From an uncultured Bacteroidales bacterium (lineage in GTDB: Bacteria; Bacteroidota; Bacteroidia; Bacteroidales; P3): 41,763 nucleotides of DNA. Where the stretch lies: assembly GCA_946406015.1 (NCBI GenBank), contig CAMJJD010000013.1, forward strand, positions 1 to 41,763, in the 5' to 3' direction. The translations under genes and the position numbers were made by a program. The notes beneath the pieces were generated by a model, which saw only the letters and a program-made list of their open reading frames with translations, did no database searches and had not been told where the DNA came from. Of the stretch, positions 33,211 through 39,994 are shown in pieces. Within the stretch, counting starts at the first letter, position 1. Every line of letters starts with the position of its first letter.

Positions 33211-33606
33211 ATGGAAAAATCAGTTCAAACACCCCCACCGAAAGCTGAAATCGAGTTTCAGTATTTCAAGTATTCCGACATGAGTGTCGAAATGCAGACC
33301 CAAGAGGACAACGACATGAAGATTCTCAAAGGTCGCGCGCTGATGAACAGCCGCGAAAAAAGGGTCACCTTCGTTCAGAACGCGCCCAGAGGCGCACGCA
33401 GTATAGAGGTCGCGCGCGGCGAACATTCGCGGATGGTTCGTCGCCCGGACGGCAACTATACGTTGACATTCCGTTTCAACGCCGAAGAAAAACTGCTTCG
33501 GGCGGCCATGCTTGCGGAAGTACGCAATATGGTCAACTTTGCATCAGCCGATTGTAACAACTTAAAAACCAAGAAAAATGAGAACAAACGAGAAGAAAAA
33601 GATTGA
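33211..33606 (+). CDS. Cassette protein of unknown function, 131 aa
   Basis: I do not recognise it. ATG 33211 begins MEKSVQTPPPKAEIEFQYFKY. There is a basic middle with VTFVQNAPRGARSIEVARG and a beta-strand-like NYTLTFRFNAEEKLLRAAMLAEV, then a Lys/Asn/Glu tail. No membrane segment. It is the first gene of the right operon and overlaps the next by 29 bp. GC is lower than in the chromosomal genes around it. Confidence 0.65.
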   Translation: MEKSVQTPPPKAEIEFQYFKYSDMSVEMQTQEDNDMKILKGRALMNSREKRVTFVQNAPRGARSIEVARGEHSRMVRRPDGNYTLTFRFNAEEKLLRAAMLAEVRNMVNFASADCNNLKTKKNENKREEKD

Positions 33607-33790
33607 AAAGTTCGTCACAGGTGCCGACGACAGCGCATTGGCAATGGCCGCATTTTGTGTTGATGACTCTGGCGCCCTTACGATGGAGGCGCAAGGTAAC
33701 GACAAGTCGATTGGTTACATTTACGTTGCTGTGTACAAGATGGTGCGCCAACAAATCAAACTCGGCAACATCACCGTTGAAGACGATTAG
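33578..33790 (+). CDS. Small cassette protein, 70 aa
   Basis: Not recognised. Lys-rich start (MRTNEKKKIEKF), then an Ala/acidic stretch (GADDSALAMAAFCVDDSGALTMEAQG) and a helical end (IYVAVYKMVRQQIKLGNITVEDD). Soluble. It overlaps the preceding gene by 29 bp and ends 2 bp before the next start, which supports real translation. Confidence 0.6.
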   Translation: MRTNEKKKIEKFVTGADDSALAMAAFCVDDSGALTMEAQGNDKSIGYIYVAVYKMVRQQIKLGNITVEDD

Positions 33791-33792
33791 CT

Positions 33793-34065
33793 ATGGAAAA
33801 AAGACAGTTCAAAAAGATAATGAGCGACTTTACAGAGAGGTCGCTTGTGAGTAAAACCACCACAACGGCATTGGTCGTTTCAGCAAATAAAGAAACATAC
33901 ACCGTCGCCGTGTTTGGTCGCCACAGTCAGCTGAAAAACTCCCTTGCATCGTTGATGGTGGATTATCCGGAGCTGATTTCAACCATTGACGGAGCCTGCC
34001 GACACGCCCGTGCCATTATCAAGGAACGCCAGAAAGAACAAGACAATGGAACGGAAAGTAGGTGA
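33793..34065 (+). CDS. Small cassette protein, 90 aa
   Basis: Not recognised. MEKRQFKKIMSDFTERSLVSKTTTTALVVSANKETYTVAVFGRHSQLKNSL suggests a small alpha/beta fold with a strand pair, ending in a basic helix (ARAIIKERQKEQ). It resembles its upstream neighbour in size and general layout, so both may belong to one loose family. It overlaps the next gene by 20 bp. Confidence 0.6.
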   Translation: MEKRQFKKIMSDFTERSLVSKTTTTALVVSANKETYTVAVFGRHSQLKNSLASLMVDYPELISTIDGACRHARAIIKERQKEQDNGTESR

Positions 34066-34246
34066 AATCTTCTTCGACGGCAACGTCTCGTTGCAGGTTG
34101 AAAAATCATCGTTCGGTTTTGGTTGCTGGGGTTGCTACTACAGCATGCCTAACGGGTGCGCACGAAACCGAGATGCCGCAGGTGCATGCTCAGACCTGCT
34201 AAGAACCGACCATCAATTTGTTATCTTTAAAGAAATCCAGCTATGA
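34046..34246 (+). CDS. Cys-rich small protein, copy 1 of 3, 66 aa
   Basis: ATG 34046 begins MERKVGEIFFDGNVSLQVE. Four conserved Cys in CWGCYY (C-x2-C), NGCAR and GACSDL, followed by RTDHQFVIFKEI. The pattern is strand pair, C-x2-C, two more Cys, then R-x-D-x3-VIF, and recurs in the genes at 34455 and 34672. Similar small proteins occur in Bacteroidetes phages and prophages. A zinc-binding ribbon is likely; the function is unknown. The stop overlaps the next ATG. Confidence 0.7.
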   Translation: MERKVGEIFFDGNVSLQVEKSSFGFGCWGCYYSMPNGCARNRDAAGACSDLLRTDHQFVIFKEIQL

Positions 34247-34458
34247 ACATTTATGATTACAAGAGAGCTGTACGCACCTTGGGTTTCGTCAGCTTAGACG
34301 ACCAAGCGGTTGTCGTCAGCCGCATGACCAAAGACGGCCAAATCATTACAAGGAACATGGGCGACTTGGAGGCCAGAAAGAAGATCTACGCGACCCTTCG
34401 CGTTCTGCCAGCCAACACAGATGGAGTGAACAGCACGGTAAGGGAGGAGGAACAATGA
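34243..34458 (+). CDS. Small cassette protein, 71 aa
   Basis: Not recognised. MNIYDYKRAVRTLGFVSLDDQAVVVSRMTKDGQIITRNMGDLEARKKIYATL reads as helix, strands, helix. It overlaps both neighbours by 4 bp (atga), so it is translationally coupled between two of the Cys-rich paralogues. Confidence 0.65.
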   Translation: MNIYDYKRAVRTLGFVSLDDQAVVVSRMTKDGQIITRNMGDLEARKKIYATLRVLPANTDGVNSTVREEEQ

Positions 34459-34697
34459 GCGAAACATGGCCAAATATGGAAAGACCAGTAGGAAGTGAAT
34501 TTGAATACGAAGGACACCGCTTGAAGGTTGTCGAGAATCTTGGTTGCGATGGGTGTTTTTTTCACGCCCCTGACTGTCTTCGTGAATATTGGTTGGCAGG
34601 AATGGGCCCATGTTCAATGTACCATAGAAGCGACCAAAAAAGTGTAATCTTCCAAAAAATCGAAACACAAGATGCAAATGCAATCAAGACCCATTGA
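34455..34697 (+). CDS. Cys-rich small protein, copy 2 of 3, 80 aa
   Basis: VGSEFEYEGHRLKVVENLGCDGCFFHAPDC..GPCSMYHRSDQKSVIFQKIET. It shares the four-Cys layout and the VIFQKIET end with copy 3. The start overlaps the preceding stop (atga). Confidence 0.7.
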   Translation: MSETWPNMERPVGSEFEYEGHRLKVVENLGCDGCFFHAPDCLREYWLAGMGPCSMYHRSDQKSVIFQKIETQDANAIKTH

Positions 34698-34878
34698 CTC
34701 GGAGTTTGAGCTTGGCGGAGTCCCCTTAAAGGTCGTTGAGCACAAAGGCTGTGAAGGTTGTTTCTTCGAAGGCAGCCGTTGCAACTTCCCCGAACTTGGA
34801 GCCTGCTCGGGGGACTTTAGAGAAGACAAGAAGCCTGTTATCTTCCAAAAAATCGAAACAAAACAACAAAACACATGA
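34672..34878 (+). CDS. Cys-rich small protein, copy 3 of 3, 68 aa
   Basis: DSEFELGGVPLKVVEHKGCEGCFFEGSRC..GACSGDFREDKKPVIFQKIETK. Near-identical ends with copy 2 point to tandem duplication followed by divergence. It overlaps copy 2 by 26 bp and the large VirE_N-DUF3987 gene by 4 bp. Confidence 0.7.
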   Translation: MQMQSRPIDSEFELGGVPLKVVEHKGCEGCFFEGSRCNFPELGACSGDFREDKKPVIFQKIETKQQNT

Positions 34879-37217
34879 AATTCAGCATTTTCAAGACAGC
34901 AAAAGCACAACGCGGTGAGCTATGCACCTACGAGAAGTTTCTGGAGGTGACCAGCTCGCCAGAGATAGCACGCCTCTGTAAAGAGATAGCCGCAGAAGAA
35001 GACCACGACAAACGCAGCGAGCTGAAAAAGCAGCTGCCCGTCGTCACTTGGCAGGCACTTTTTGAGGGGCGCAGAGTGAGCAAAGAGGCCATACCTAGCG
35101 GCCTGTTTATGCTCGACATTGACCACGTAGAAGACCCGTACGACCTCTATTCAAAGAAGATAGCAGGCCGCAGCAAGGAACTAGGCATCGTGTTTGCAGG
35201 AATGACCGCAAGTACGCATGGCCTCCGCTTGGTGGCCAAATGCCTGCCCACCCTCCACAGCATCGAAGAGTGTCAGCGCTGGCTGGCCTCCAACCTCAAA
35301 GTGGAATGCGACGAAGTCTGCAAGGATTGGGCACGCTGCTCGTTCCTCGTTCACGATAGCTACACCTACTTCATGGATGCAAAGACCATCTGGTGCGAAG
35401 ACCCTGCCGTGGGCACTCAGTATGCAGGTGGCCTCAATCCCGTGCAGGTAAATGCCGATATGGAAGAAGCCCTTCGCAATGCCGAAAACCAAGCTGAAGC
35501 TACGCAGACTGGTGAGACGCCGGCCCCTCCGACCAGCAGCCAGCAGGCACTAGACCAACGCGAAGGGCTCTTCGGCGGCATAACCGAGTATCGTGGCATC
35601 CCGCTGGAAACCATAGCAAAAGAATGGCTGATGTCAACGGGTGGCATGCCTGTTGAAGGTGAACGCAATGCCCGTCTCTATAAGTGCGCACTCCGAATGC
35701 GTTATCTCACCGAGTTCAATCCTGCAACCCTGCTTCGTGTGCTACCCGATTGCGGCCTGCCCGAAGAAGAGCGGAAAACGCTTATTCAGTCGGCATTGAG
35801 CACCACCCGTGCAGGCGACATCCCCAATGATATCCGCAAGCTGGTGGAGAGGTTGGAGAAACAACATGCCCTCACGCCTGAAGAGCAGGTAGACGAGGAA
35901 ATGGACTTCGACGTGAACAAACTGCCGCCGCTGCCGCCTATTATCAAAGAAATGGTTGATGTGGCTCCCAAGGACTTCAAGCAGGCTGTTATCCTCACTC
36001 ACCTGCCTATTCTGGGTGCCCTCGGGTCGAAACTCCGCGCCAAGTATCTGGATAACCAAATGCACTCGCCGTCGTTTATCGTGGCCTTGGAGGCTCCGCA
36101 GGCAAGCGGCAAGAGCTTCATGCAGAAGCTGGTCGAAACCGAGTTGGCGCAGATGTTGGAACATGACGAGGAAGAGCGCGAAAGGGAAATGGAGTATGAA
36201 AAGAAAATCAAGGAAATGCGCATGCTCAACATCAAGGTGACGCCCGAGAACAAAGACCAAGTGCTAGGCACACAACCCGAAACCCTCGTTCGCTACGTAC
36301 CGCCTACCATGTCGGTTACCAAGCTGCTGATGCGTATGAAAGCCGCCCAAGGCCTGCATCTCTTCGCGTTTGCGCCCGAGGTGGATACCGTCACCAAGGC
36401 TTTCAAGCGCGGTTTCTCCAGCTACAGCGACCTGCTCCGTGTGGCTTTCGACAACGGCCTGCATGGTCAGGATTACGCCAGCGAAAACAGCTTCTCGGGG
36501 GTGGTGCAGCTCTTCTACAACTTCCTTTGCAGCGGGACTCCCAAGGCTATGCGTCGCTTCTTCCCAGACGTGGAGGACGGCCTTGTAAGCCGTGTGGCCT
36601 TCATCAACCTGCCCGACCAATTCGGAAAGCCAATGCCCGTATGGGGAGAACTGAACAAAAAGCAGCAGCAGATAGTGGACACCTCGTTGGTGCGCCTCAA
36701 CGAAATCACGCTGCAGGGCAGCGAAGTGCAACCCGACCACGTGATGAAGCTTGGCTGGCTTAACAAGGCATTGGAAGAATGGACACGCAGACAGCAGGCA
36801 CAAGCCGTAAAAGAGAACGACCGCACACGCGACATCTTCTGCCGCCGTGCAGCTGTAGTCGGCTTCCGTGCCGGCATGATTGCATTCTTCCTCTACAACG
36901 AGAAGCGCACACCGCCCATCATGCGCAAGGTTATCGAATTTTCCAAATGGGTAGCCAGCTTCATGCTGAGCCAGCACGTATTGCGCTTCAACATCAACAA
37001 TGCAGTAAGCAACACCAACCCGTGGAACGACCTGTACGAAGTGCTGCCCAAGAAATTCACCAGAACCGAGCTGGAGAAGGAAATGTCCCGAATGGGTATC
37101 GAAACCAACGTCAAGGTGGTGGTGTACAAGTGGCGGTTGCAAGGCCTCATAACACCGCTGGAGTACGAGAACAGAGGCGCAAGAGACCTTGCCGTAACCT
37201 TTGAAAAAAACCAATAA
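34875..37217 (+). CDS. BT4734/VirE_N-DUF3987 protein, putative primase-helicase
   Basis: 780 residues. The N-terminal part (about 1-190) matches the BT4734/VirE_N domain: SGLFMLDIDHVEDPYDL and ASTHGLRLVAKC. A middle segment (VEGERNARLYKCALRMRYLTEFNP) is PriCT-like in position. The C-terminal DUF3987 ATPase region starts about 345, with Walker A EAPQASGKSFMQ near 405 and Walker B-like LFAFAPEVDTV. A charged coiled coil (DEEEREREMEYEKKIKEMR) follows Walker A. Such proteins are thought to act in replication of phages, plasmids and islands; a primase-helicase role here is inference. The start overlaps the previous stop. Confidence 0.8.
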   Translation: MKFSIFKTAKAQRGELCTYEKFLEVTSSPEIARLCKEIAAEEDHDKRSELKKQLPVVTWQALFEGRRVSKEAIPSGLFMLDIDHVEDPYDLYSKKIAGRSKELGIVFAGMTASTHGLRLVAKCLPTLHSIEECQRWLASNLKVECDEVCKDWARCSFLVHDSYTYFMDAKTIWCEDPAVGTQYAGGLNPVQVNADMEEALRNAENQAEATQTGETPAPPTSSQQALDQREGLFGGITEYRGIPLETIAKEWLMSTGGMPVEGERNARLYKCALRMRYLTEFNPATLLRVLPDCGLPEEERKTLIQSALSTTRAGDIPNDIRKLVERLEKQHALTPEEQVDEEMDFDVNKLPPLPPIIKEMVDVAPKDFKQAVILTHLPILGALGSKLRAKYLDNQMHSPSFIVALEAPQASGKSFMQKLVETELAQMLEHDEEEREREMEYEKKIKEMRMLNIKVTPENKDQVLGTQPETLVRYVPPTMSVTKLLMRMKAAQGLHLFAFAPEVDTVTKAFKRGFSSYSDLLRVAFDNGLHGQDYASENSFSGVVQLFYNFLCSGTPKAMRRFFPDVEDGLVSRVAFINLPDQFGKPMPVWGELNKKQQQIVDTSLVRLNEITLQGSEVQPDHVMKLGWLNKALEEWTRRQQAQAVKENDRTRDIFCRRAAVVGFRAGMIAFFLYNEKRTPPIMRKVIEFSKWVASFMLSQHVLRFNINNAVSNTNPWNDLYEVLPKKFTRTELEKEMSRMGIETNVKVVVYKWRLQGLITPLEYENRGARDLAVTFEKNQ

Positions 37218-37229
37218 AAACACAAACAC

Positions 37230-37508
37230 ATGGAACTGAACGGAAAAATCTACAAAGTATTGCCGCCTGTAGAAGGCGAGAACGATAACGGGCGCTGGGT
37301 GCGTCGTCAATTCATTCTTGAAGTTGGAGAGAGACAGACACATGTCTGCTTCCAAGCCAACGGAGAGGAAAGATGCATGGGACTCGATGCAGCAGAGCCG
37401 GGAATGCTGTGCAACGTGCGCTTCCAGCCAGAAAGCCGCGAATATGCAGAGGGCAAGTGGGTAACCAACTTGAATGCGTTTGGCATAGCCTTGTACCAAA
37501 AGGCATAA
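37230..37508 (+). CDS. DUF3127-like OB-fold protein, 92 aa
   Basis: MELNGKIYKVLPPVEGENDNGRWVRRQFILEVGERQTHVCFQANGEER is the DUF3127 pattern, a small OB-fold family resembling single-strand DNA-binding proteins. It follows the putative primase-helicase by 12 bp and ends the right operon before a strong terminator, consistent with a role in element DNA metabolism. Confidence 0.7.
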   Translation: MELNGKIYKVLPPVEGENDNGRWVRRQFILEVGERQTHVCFQANGEERCMGLDAAEPGMLCNVRFQPESREYAEGKWVTNLNAFGIALYQKA

Positions 37509-37529
37509 GCCTACTTTCTTTTCATGTCG

Positions 37530-37560
37530 GAGCCGCCGAGAGTTATGGCGGCTCTTTTTT
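37530..37560 (+). terminator. Terminator of the right operon
   Basis: GAGCCGCC / GGCGGCTC, perfect 8-bp stem with a 9-nt loop, followed by six T. It ends at the first base of the right inverted repeat. Confidence 0.92.
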
Positions 37561-37639
37561 ATTGGTATATGGTATATGGTATATTGAGTTTGTAGAGTAA
37601 CATTTCAATGCTCGAAGCAGCTAAGCTGCCTCGCTGCAA
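37561..37639 (-). repeat. Right terminal inverted repeat
   Basis: Reverse complement of the left repeat apart from about five differences. Outer end ...gcagcgaggcagctt on the minus strand. Outside it, no similarity to the left flank continues. Confidence 0.9.
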
Positions 37640-37751
37640 CCATTCACCGAATGCTTGCCGTTTCCGAGGCTCGGCATCTTGGGTGCTGTGTGTTTGGTGA
37701 TATCGTAATTCATTGTTTATTTGCTTTTTAGATGATTGTTGATTTGCAATT

Positions 37752-37918
37752 TCTGACAGTCTGACAGTCTGACAGTCGTTTTTTGAAGGGGGACAAACCT
37801 TCTATTCTTTATATATATTATTAATTATTAGTTAGTTATATAGTATATAAAGGGGTGTCAGGTATCCTTTTTTTGATTGTCAGATTGTCAGACTGTCAGA
37901 TTTTGGTTTTTGGTTTTT
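37752..37918. repeat. Inverted octamer arrays around an AT-rich stretch
   Basis: Three tctgacag units (37752-37775) and three attgtcag/actgtcag units (37876-37899) are mutually complementary; between them lies AT-rich DNA. Heptamers ggttttt follow. The 37640-37924 stretch holds no gene that I can support. Confidence 0.8.
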
Positions 37919-37924
37919 GGTGAC

Positions 37925-38146
37925 TTACTTTCTTGAGCCTTTCTTTCCTACGCGGCCAGCGATCATCTTGTCCACCTTCTGTGCGATGGTGAGGGCCTGG
38001 TGGACGAGCCGGTCGGGGAGTTGGTTCAGTTAGGCTTCGGGTAGTATGAAGCAGAAGTAGTACTTGCCGTCGCGGCCGAGGGTGAGCGTGCTGTTGTCCT
38101 CGCGAAATTTTCCACCGTCGGCGGATTTTGTTTTGCGGGTTCGGAA
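37925..38146 (-). pseudogene. Gene remnant with in-frame stop
   Basis: On the minus strand the frame reads DNSTLTLGRDGKYYFCFILPEA, a TAA, then LNQLPDRLVHQALTIAQKVDKMIAGRVGKK and a final stop at 37925. Codon quality and the sensible protein on both sides of the TAA suggest a gene broken by one nonsense change. I do not recognise the family. The 5' limit is uncertain. Confidence 0.4.
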
Positions 38147-38162
38147 AATATGCGTATCTTTG
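38131..38162 (+). promoter_or_regulatory. Strong Bacteroidetes promoter upstream of the candidate RNA
   Basis: TTTTG at 38131-38135 and TATCTTTG at 38155-38162, 19 bp apart: the best promoter match in this region. Transcription would start at about 38169, yet the next supported start codon is 350 nt away. Confidence 0.7.
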
Positions 38163-38168
38163 CACCTC

Positions 38169-38437
38169 GAAAACAATAATGAGAATGTGTGAATGCGTGA
38201 ATGTGTGAATGCTTGAATGTGTTAGTAAAAACATACAAAACAATAAAAAAAGTATAGAAACAGAGAAATAGGATAAATATATAATCCAGAAGCGTTTTGC
38301 TTTTCCGATGTAAGACTGGAATCTCGACAATTTCATCAATACCACTTAGGAAGCAGGATGCTCATGGTATTCCCGTGAGCTTTCTTGTCGGTGGTCGAGG
38401 TCCTCGGTCTTCAACAGAAGCTCGCGGGTCTTTTTTA
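38169..38437 (+). ncRNA. Candidate structured non-coding RNA or long leader
   Basis: After five octamers (gtgaatgc type, 38181-38220), 38290-38430 can fold into a long stem: 38312-38328 (AAGACT...CTCGAC) with 38394-38411 (GTCGAG...GGTCTT). It encloses a hairpin GCTCATGG-tatt-CCCGTGAGC (38360-38380). A T-rich run follows at 38431-38439, as at a terminator. A small ORF in this stretch has no protein features. I cannot assign an RNA family; it could also be the 5' leader of the lipoprotein gene at 38521. Confidence 0.5.
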
Positions 38438-38520
38438 TTCATCCTGAAGGATAGGGGTCGGGCTCTTGTCGACGGCCAGCAAACGGCAATTCATGTTCAA
38501 AGGAAAAAAAAAGTTATATC

Positions 38521-38727
38521 ATGCATTTCATCAAGCCCATATTTCCGCTTATAGCACTTTCGCTGCTCCTCCTCTCCTGCGGCAAACAGGAGGGGCCGTC
38601 GGGGTACGAAGGTTACGAAGACCACCCCACGTGGACGGACAGCAACCCCGGGGCCTTCTGGGACAAGCAGCCGGACGGCTTGCGGCTGGACACCGTCTGG
38701 ATGGGCGACACCACAATCAACTTCTGA
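38521..38727 (+). CDS. Small lipoprotein, 68 aa
   Basis: Signal peptide with lipobox LLLLSC (Cys at residue 20), then a short Gly/Asp/Trp-rich mature part (GPSGYEGYEDHPTWTDSNPGAFWDKQPDG). Not recognised. Probably anchored in the envelope and co-transcribed with the next lipoprotein 31 bp on; the spacer consists of aattctcc octamers. Confidence 0.65.
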   Translation: MHFIKPIFPLIALSLLLLSCGKQEGPSGYEGYEDHPTWTDSNPGAFWDKQPDGLRLDTVWMGDTTINF

Positions 38728-38758
38728 AGAATAATTCTCCAATTCTCTAATTCTTGAT

Positions 38759-38965
38759 ATGAAACGACTCTTCAAATACCTGCCCCTCGCGCTCCTCTTC
38801 CTCGCCTGCGACAACACCTGCGTCCCGCAGGCCGACTACGACGCGCTGGAGGCCTACACGAAGGAGCTGGAGGCGGAGAACGACTCGCTCCGGTTCGAGA
38901 ACTCCGACCTCAGGCTCTACAACGACTACCTCGAAGCAGAACTCGACAGCCTGCGGAACAATTAA
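38759..38965 (+). CDS. Small coiled-coil lipoprotein (Lpp-like layout), 68 aa
   Basis: Signal peptide with lipobox LFLAC (Cys17), then a single acidic coiled coil (YDALEAYTKELEAENDSLRFENSDLRLYNDYLEAELDSLR) with leucines at heptad spacing. The layout resembles Braun lipoprotein but lacks its C-terminal Lys, so peptidoglycan linkage is not suggested. Function unknown. Confidence 0.65.
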   Translation: MKRLFKYLPLALLFLACDNTCVPQADYDALEAYTKELEAENDSLRFENSDLRLYNDYLEAELDSLRNN

Positions 38966-39249
38966 CGGACAATTGACGGCAATTGACGTTCACACAAAAG
39001 GATTTCGCGCAGCGGGAGAAAATAAAGTTTACAGTTTACGGTTTACAGTTTAAAAACACAGGAACTGAAAATCAAGAACCAAAAACGGCGAATGGCCTGA
39101 ATTGCTCGAAGGGGATTAATTGACGGCAATTGACGTTCAAGAGGAGAGGATCTTGTGCTGCCCTGCTGGGGCTCTGGATGGGTTGGAAAACAACATGGCC
39201 GGGGGCTGAGGCCCCCGGCTAAGAGTTGTCGCTGGTGATACCGTCTTGG
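38966..39249. repeat. Spacer of dispersed repeat fragments and a GC hairpin
   Basis: aattgacggcaattgacg occurs twice (near 38971 and 39118). gtttaca heptamers lie near 39028-39052. cgcgcagcggg near 39005 repeats a string from the rluB extension. GCCGGGGGC / GCCCCCGGC (39198-39219, loop tgag) is a very stable hairpin downstream of the FKBP gene, but has no T-run. Confidence 0.7.
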
Positions 39250-39858
39250 CTAGAGCACCGCGAGGAGTTCGACGGTGAAGATGAGTGCGGCGTAGGGCGG
39301 GATGTCGGCGCCGGCGCCATGCTCGCCGTAGGCGAGGTTGTAGGGAATGTAGAACTTGTAGACGGCGCCTTCTTTCATGAGCTGCACTCCTTCGGTCCAT
39401 CCGGCGATGACTTGGCGCAGGCCGAATTCGGCGGGCATGCCTCGACGGTAGCTGGAGTCGAAGACGGTGCCGTCGATGAGGGTGCCTTCGTAGTGGCAGC
39501 GCACGGTGTCGCTGGCCTTGGGCTGACGGCCGGAGCCGGCCTTGACGACCTCGTACTGCAGGCCGCTGGGGGTGGTGGTGACTTCGGGGCGCAGCTTGTT
39601 GCGGTTGAGGAAGGCCTCGCCTTCGGTGCGGGCGGCTTTGCCGCGCTCGGCGGCTTCGGCCTGCTGGCGCTGCTCGAGTTCGGCGAAGTAGTGCTCGAGC
39701 ACCTCGTTGACCTCTTCGTGACCCATCTTGGGCTGGCGGCCCTGCAGCACGTCGGCGACGGCGGCGGCGAAGTCTTCGGTATTCAGGCTCTCTTTCAAGC
39801 CCATTCCAATCAGTTGGTGGCCAATGTTGTGGCCAAGTGCATAACTAAGTTTGTCCAT
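39250..39858 (-). CDS. FKBP-type peptidyl-prolyl isomerase (FklB/Mip-like)
   Basis: 202 residues, no signal peptide, so cytoplasmic. The helical N-terminal dimerisation part (1-95: LSYALGHNIGHQL, FAAAVADVLQG) is followed by the FKBP domain: GLQYEVVKAGSG, VRCHYEGTLIDGTVFDSSYRRG, VIAGWTEGVQLMKEGAVYKFYIPYNLAYG and FTVELL. It catalyses cis-trans isomerisation of X-Pro bonds. Confidence 0.92.
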   Translation of the reverse strand: MDKLSYALGHNIGHQLIGMGLKESLNTEDFAAAVADVLQGRQPKMGHEEVNEVLEHYFAELEQRQQAEAAERGKAARTEGEAFLNRNKLRPEVTTTPSGLQYEVVKAGSGRQPKASDTVRCHYEGTLIDGTVFDSSYRRGMPAEFGLRQVIAGWTEGVQLMKEGAVYKFYIPYNLAYGEHGAGADIPPYAALIFTVELLAVL

Positions 39859-39994
39859 TGTTTTTTTCTTTGAACGGCGAATTATTCTAATTTAACGAAG
39901 CTTGCGCAGGCCAATTGCTGGCTAATTGCTCGAAGCCACGCATCAGAAAAACTGCGCCAGCTTAGAGTGATTCGAGTTGTTCGCCGTTTTTATA

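Larger units (their letters stand above)
31422..37639. mobile_element. 6.2-kb transposase-less cassette bounded by 79-bp inverted repeats
   Basis: Left repeat 31422-31500 and right repeat 37561-37639 match in inverted orientation at about 74 of 79 positions. Just inside each lies an intrinsic terminator, and between them are two divergent operons. The gene set (smalltalk-like peptide, DUF6266, small phage-like ORFs, VirE_N-DUF3987, DUF3127) is Bacteroidales accessory material, and no integrase or transposase is found. Boundaries are as seen; mobility is inference, since no clear target duplication is visible. Confidence 0.75.

Noticed and set aside
31422-37639. Ordinary insertion sequence
   Set aside because: No transposase ORF in any frame, two divergent operons, and repeats longer than typical IS ends.
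38297-38554. 85-codon plus-strand ORF
   Set aside because: It lies on the strongly paired RNA candidate and has no protein features.
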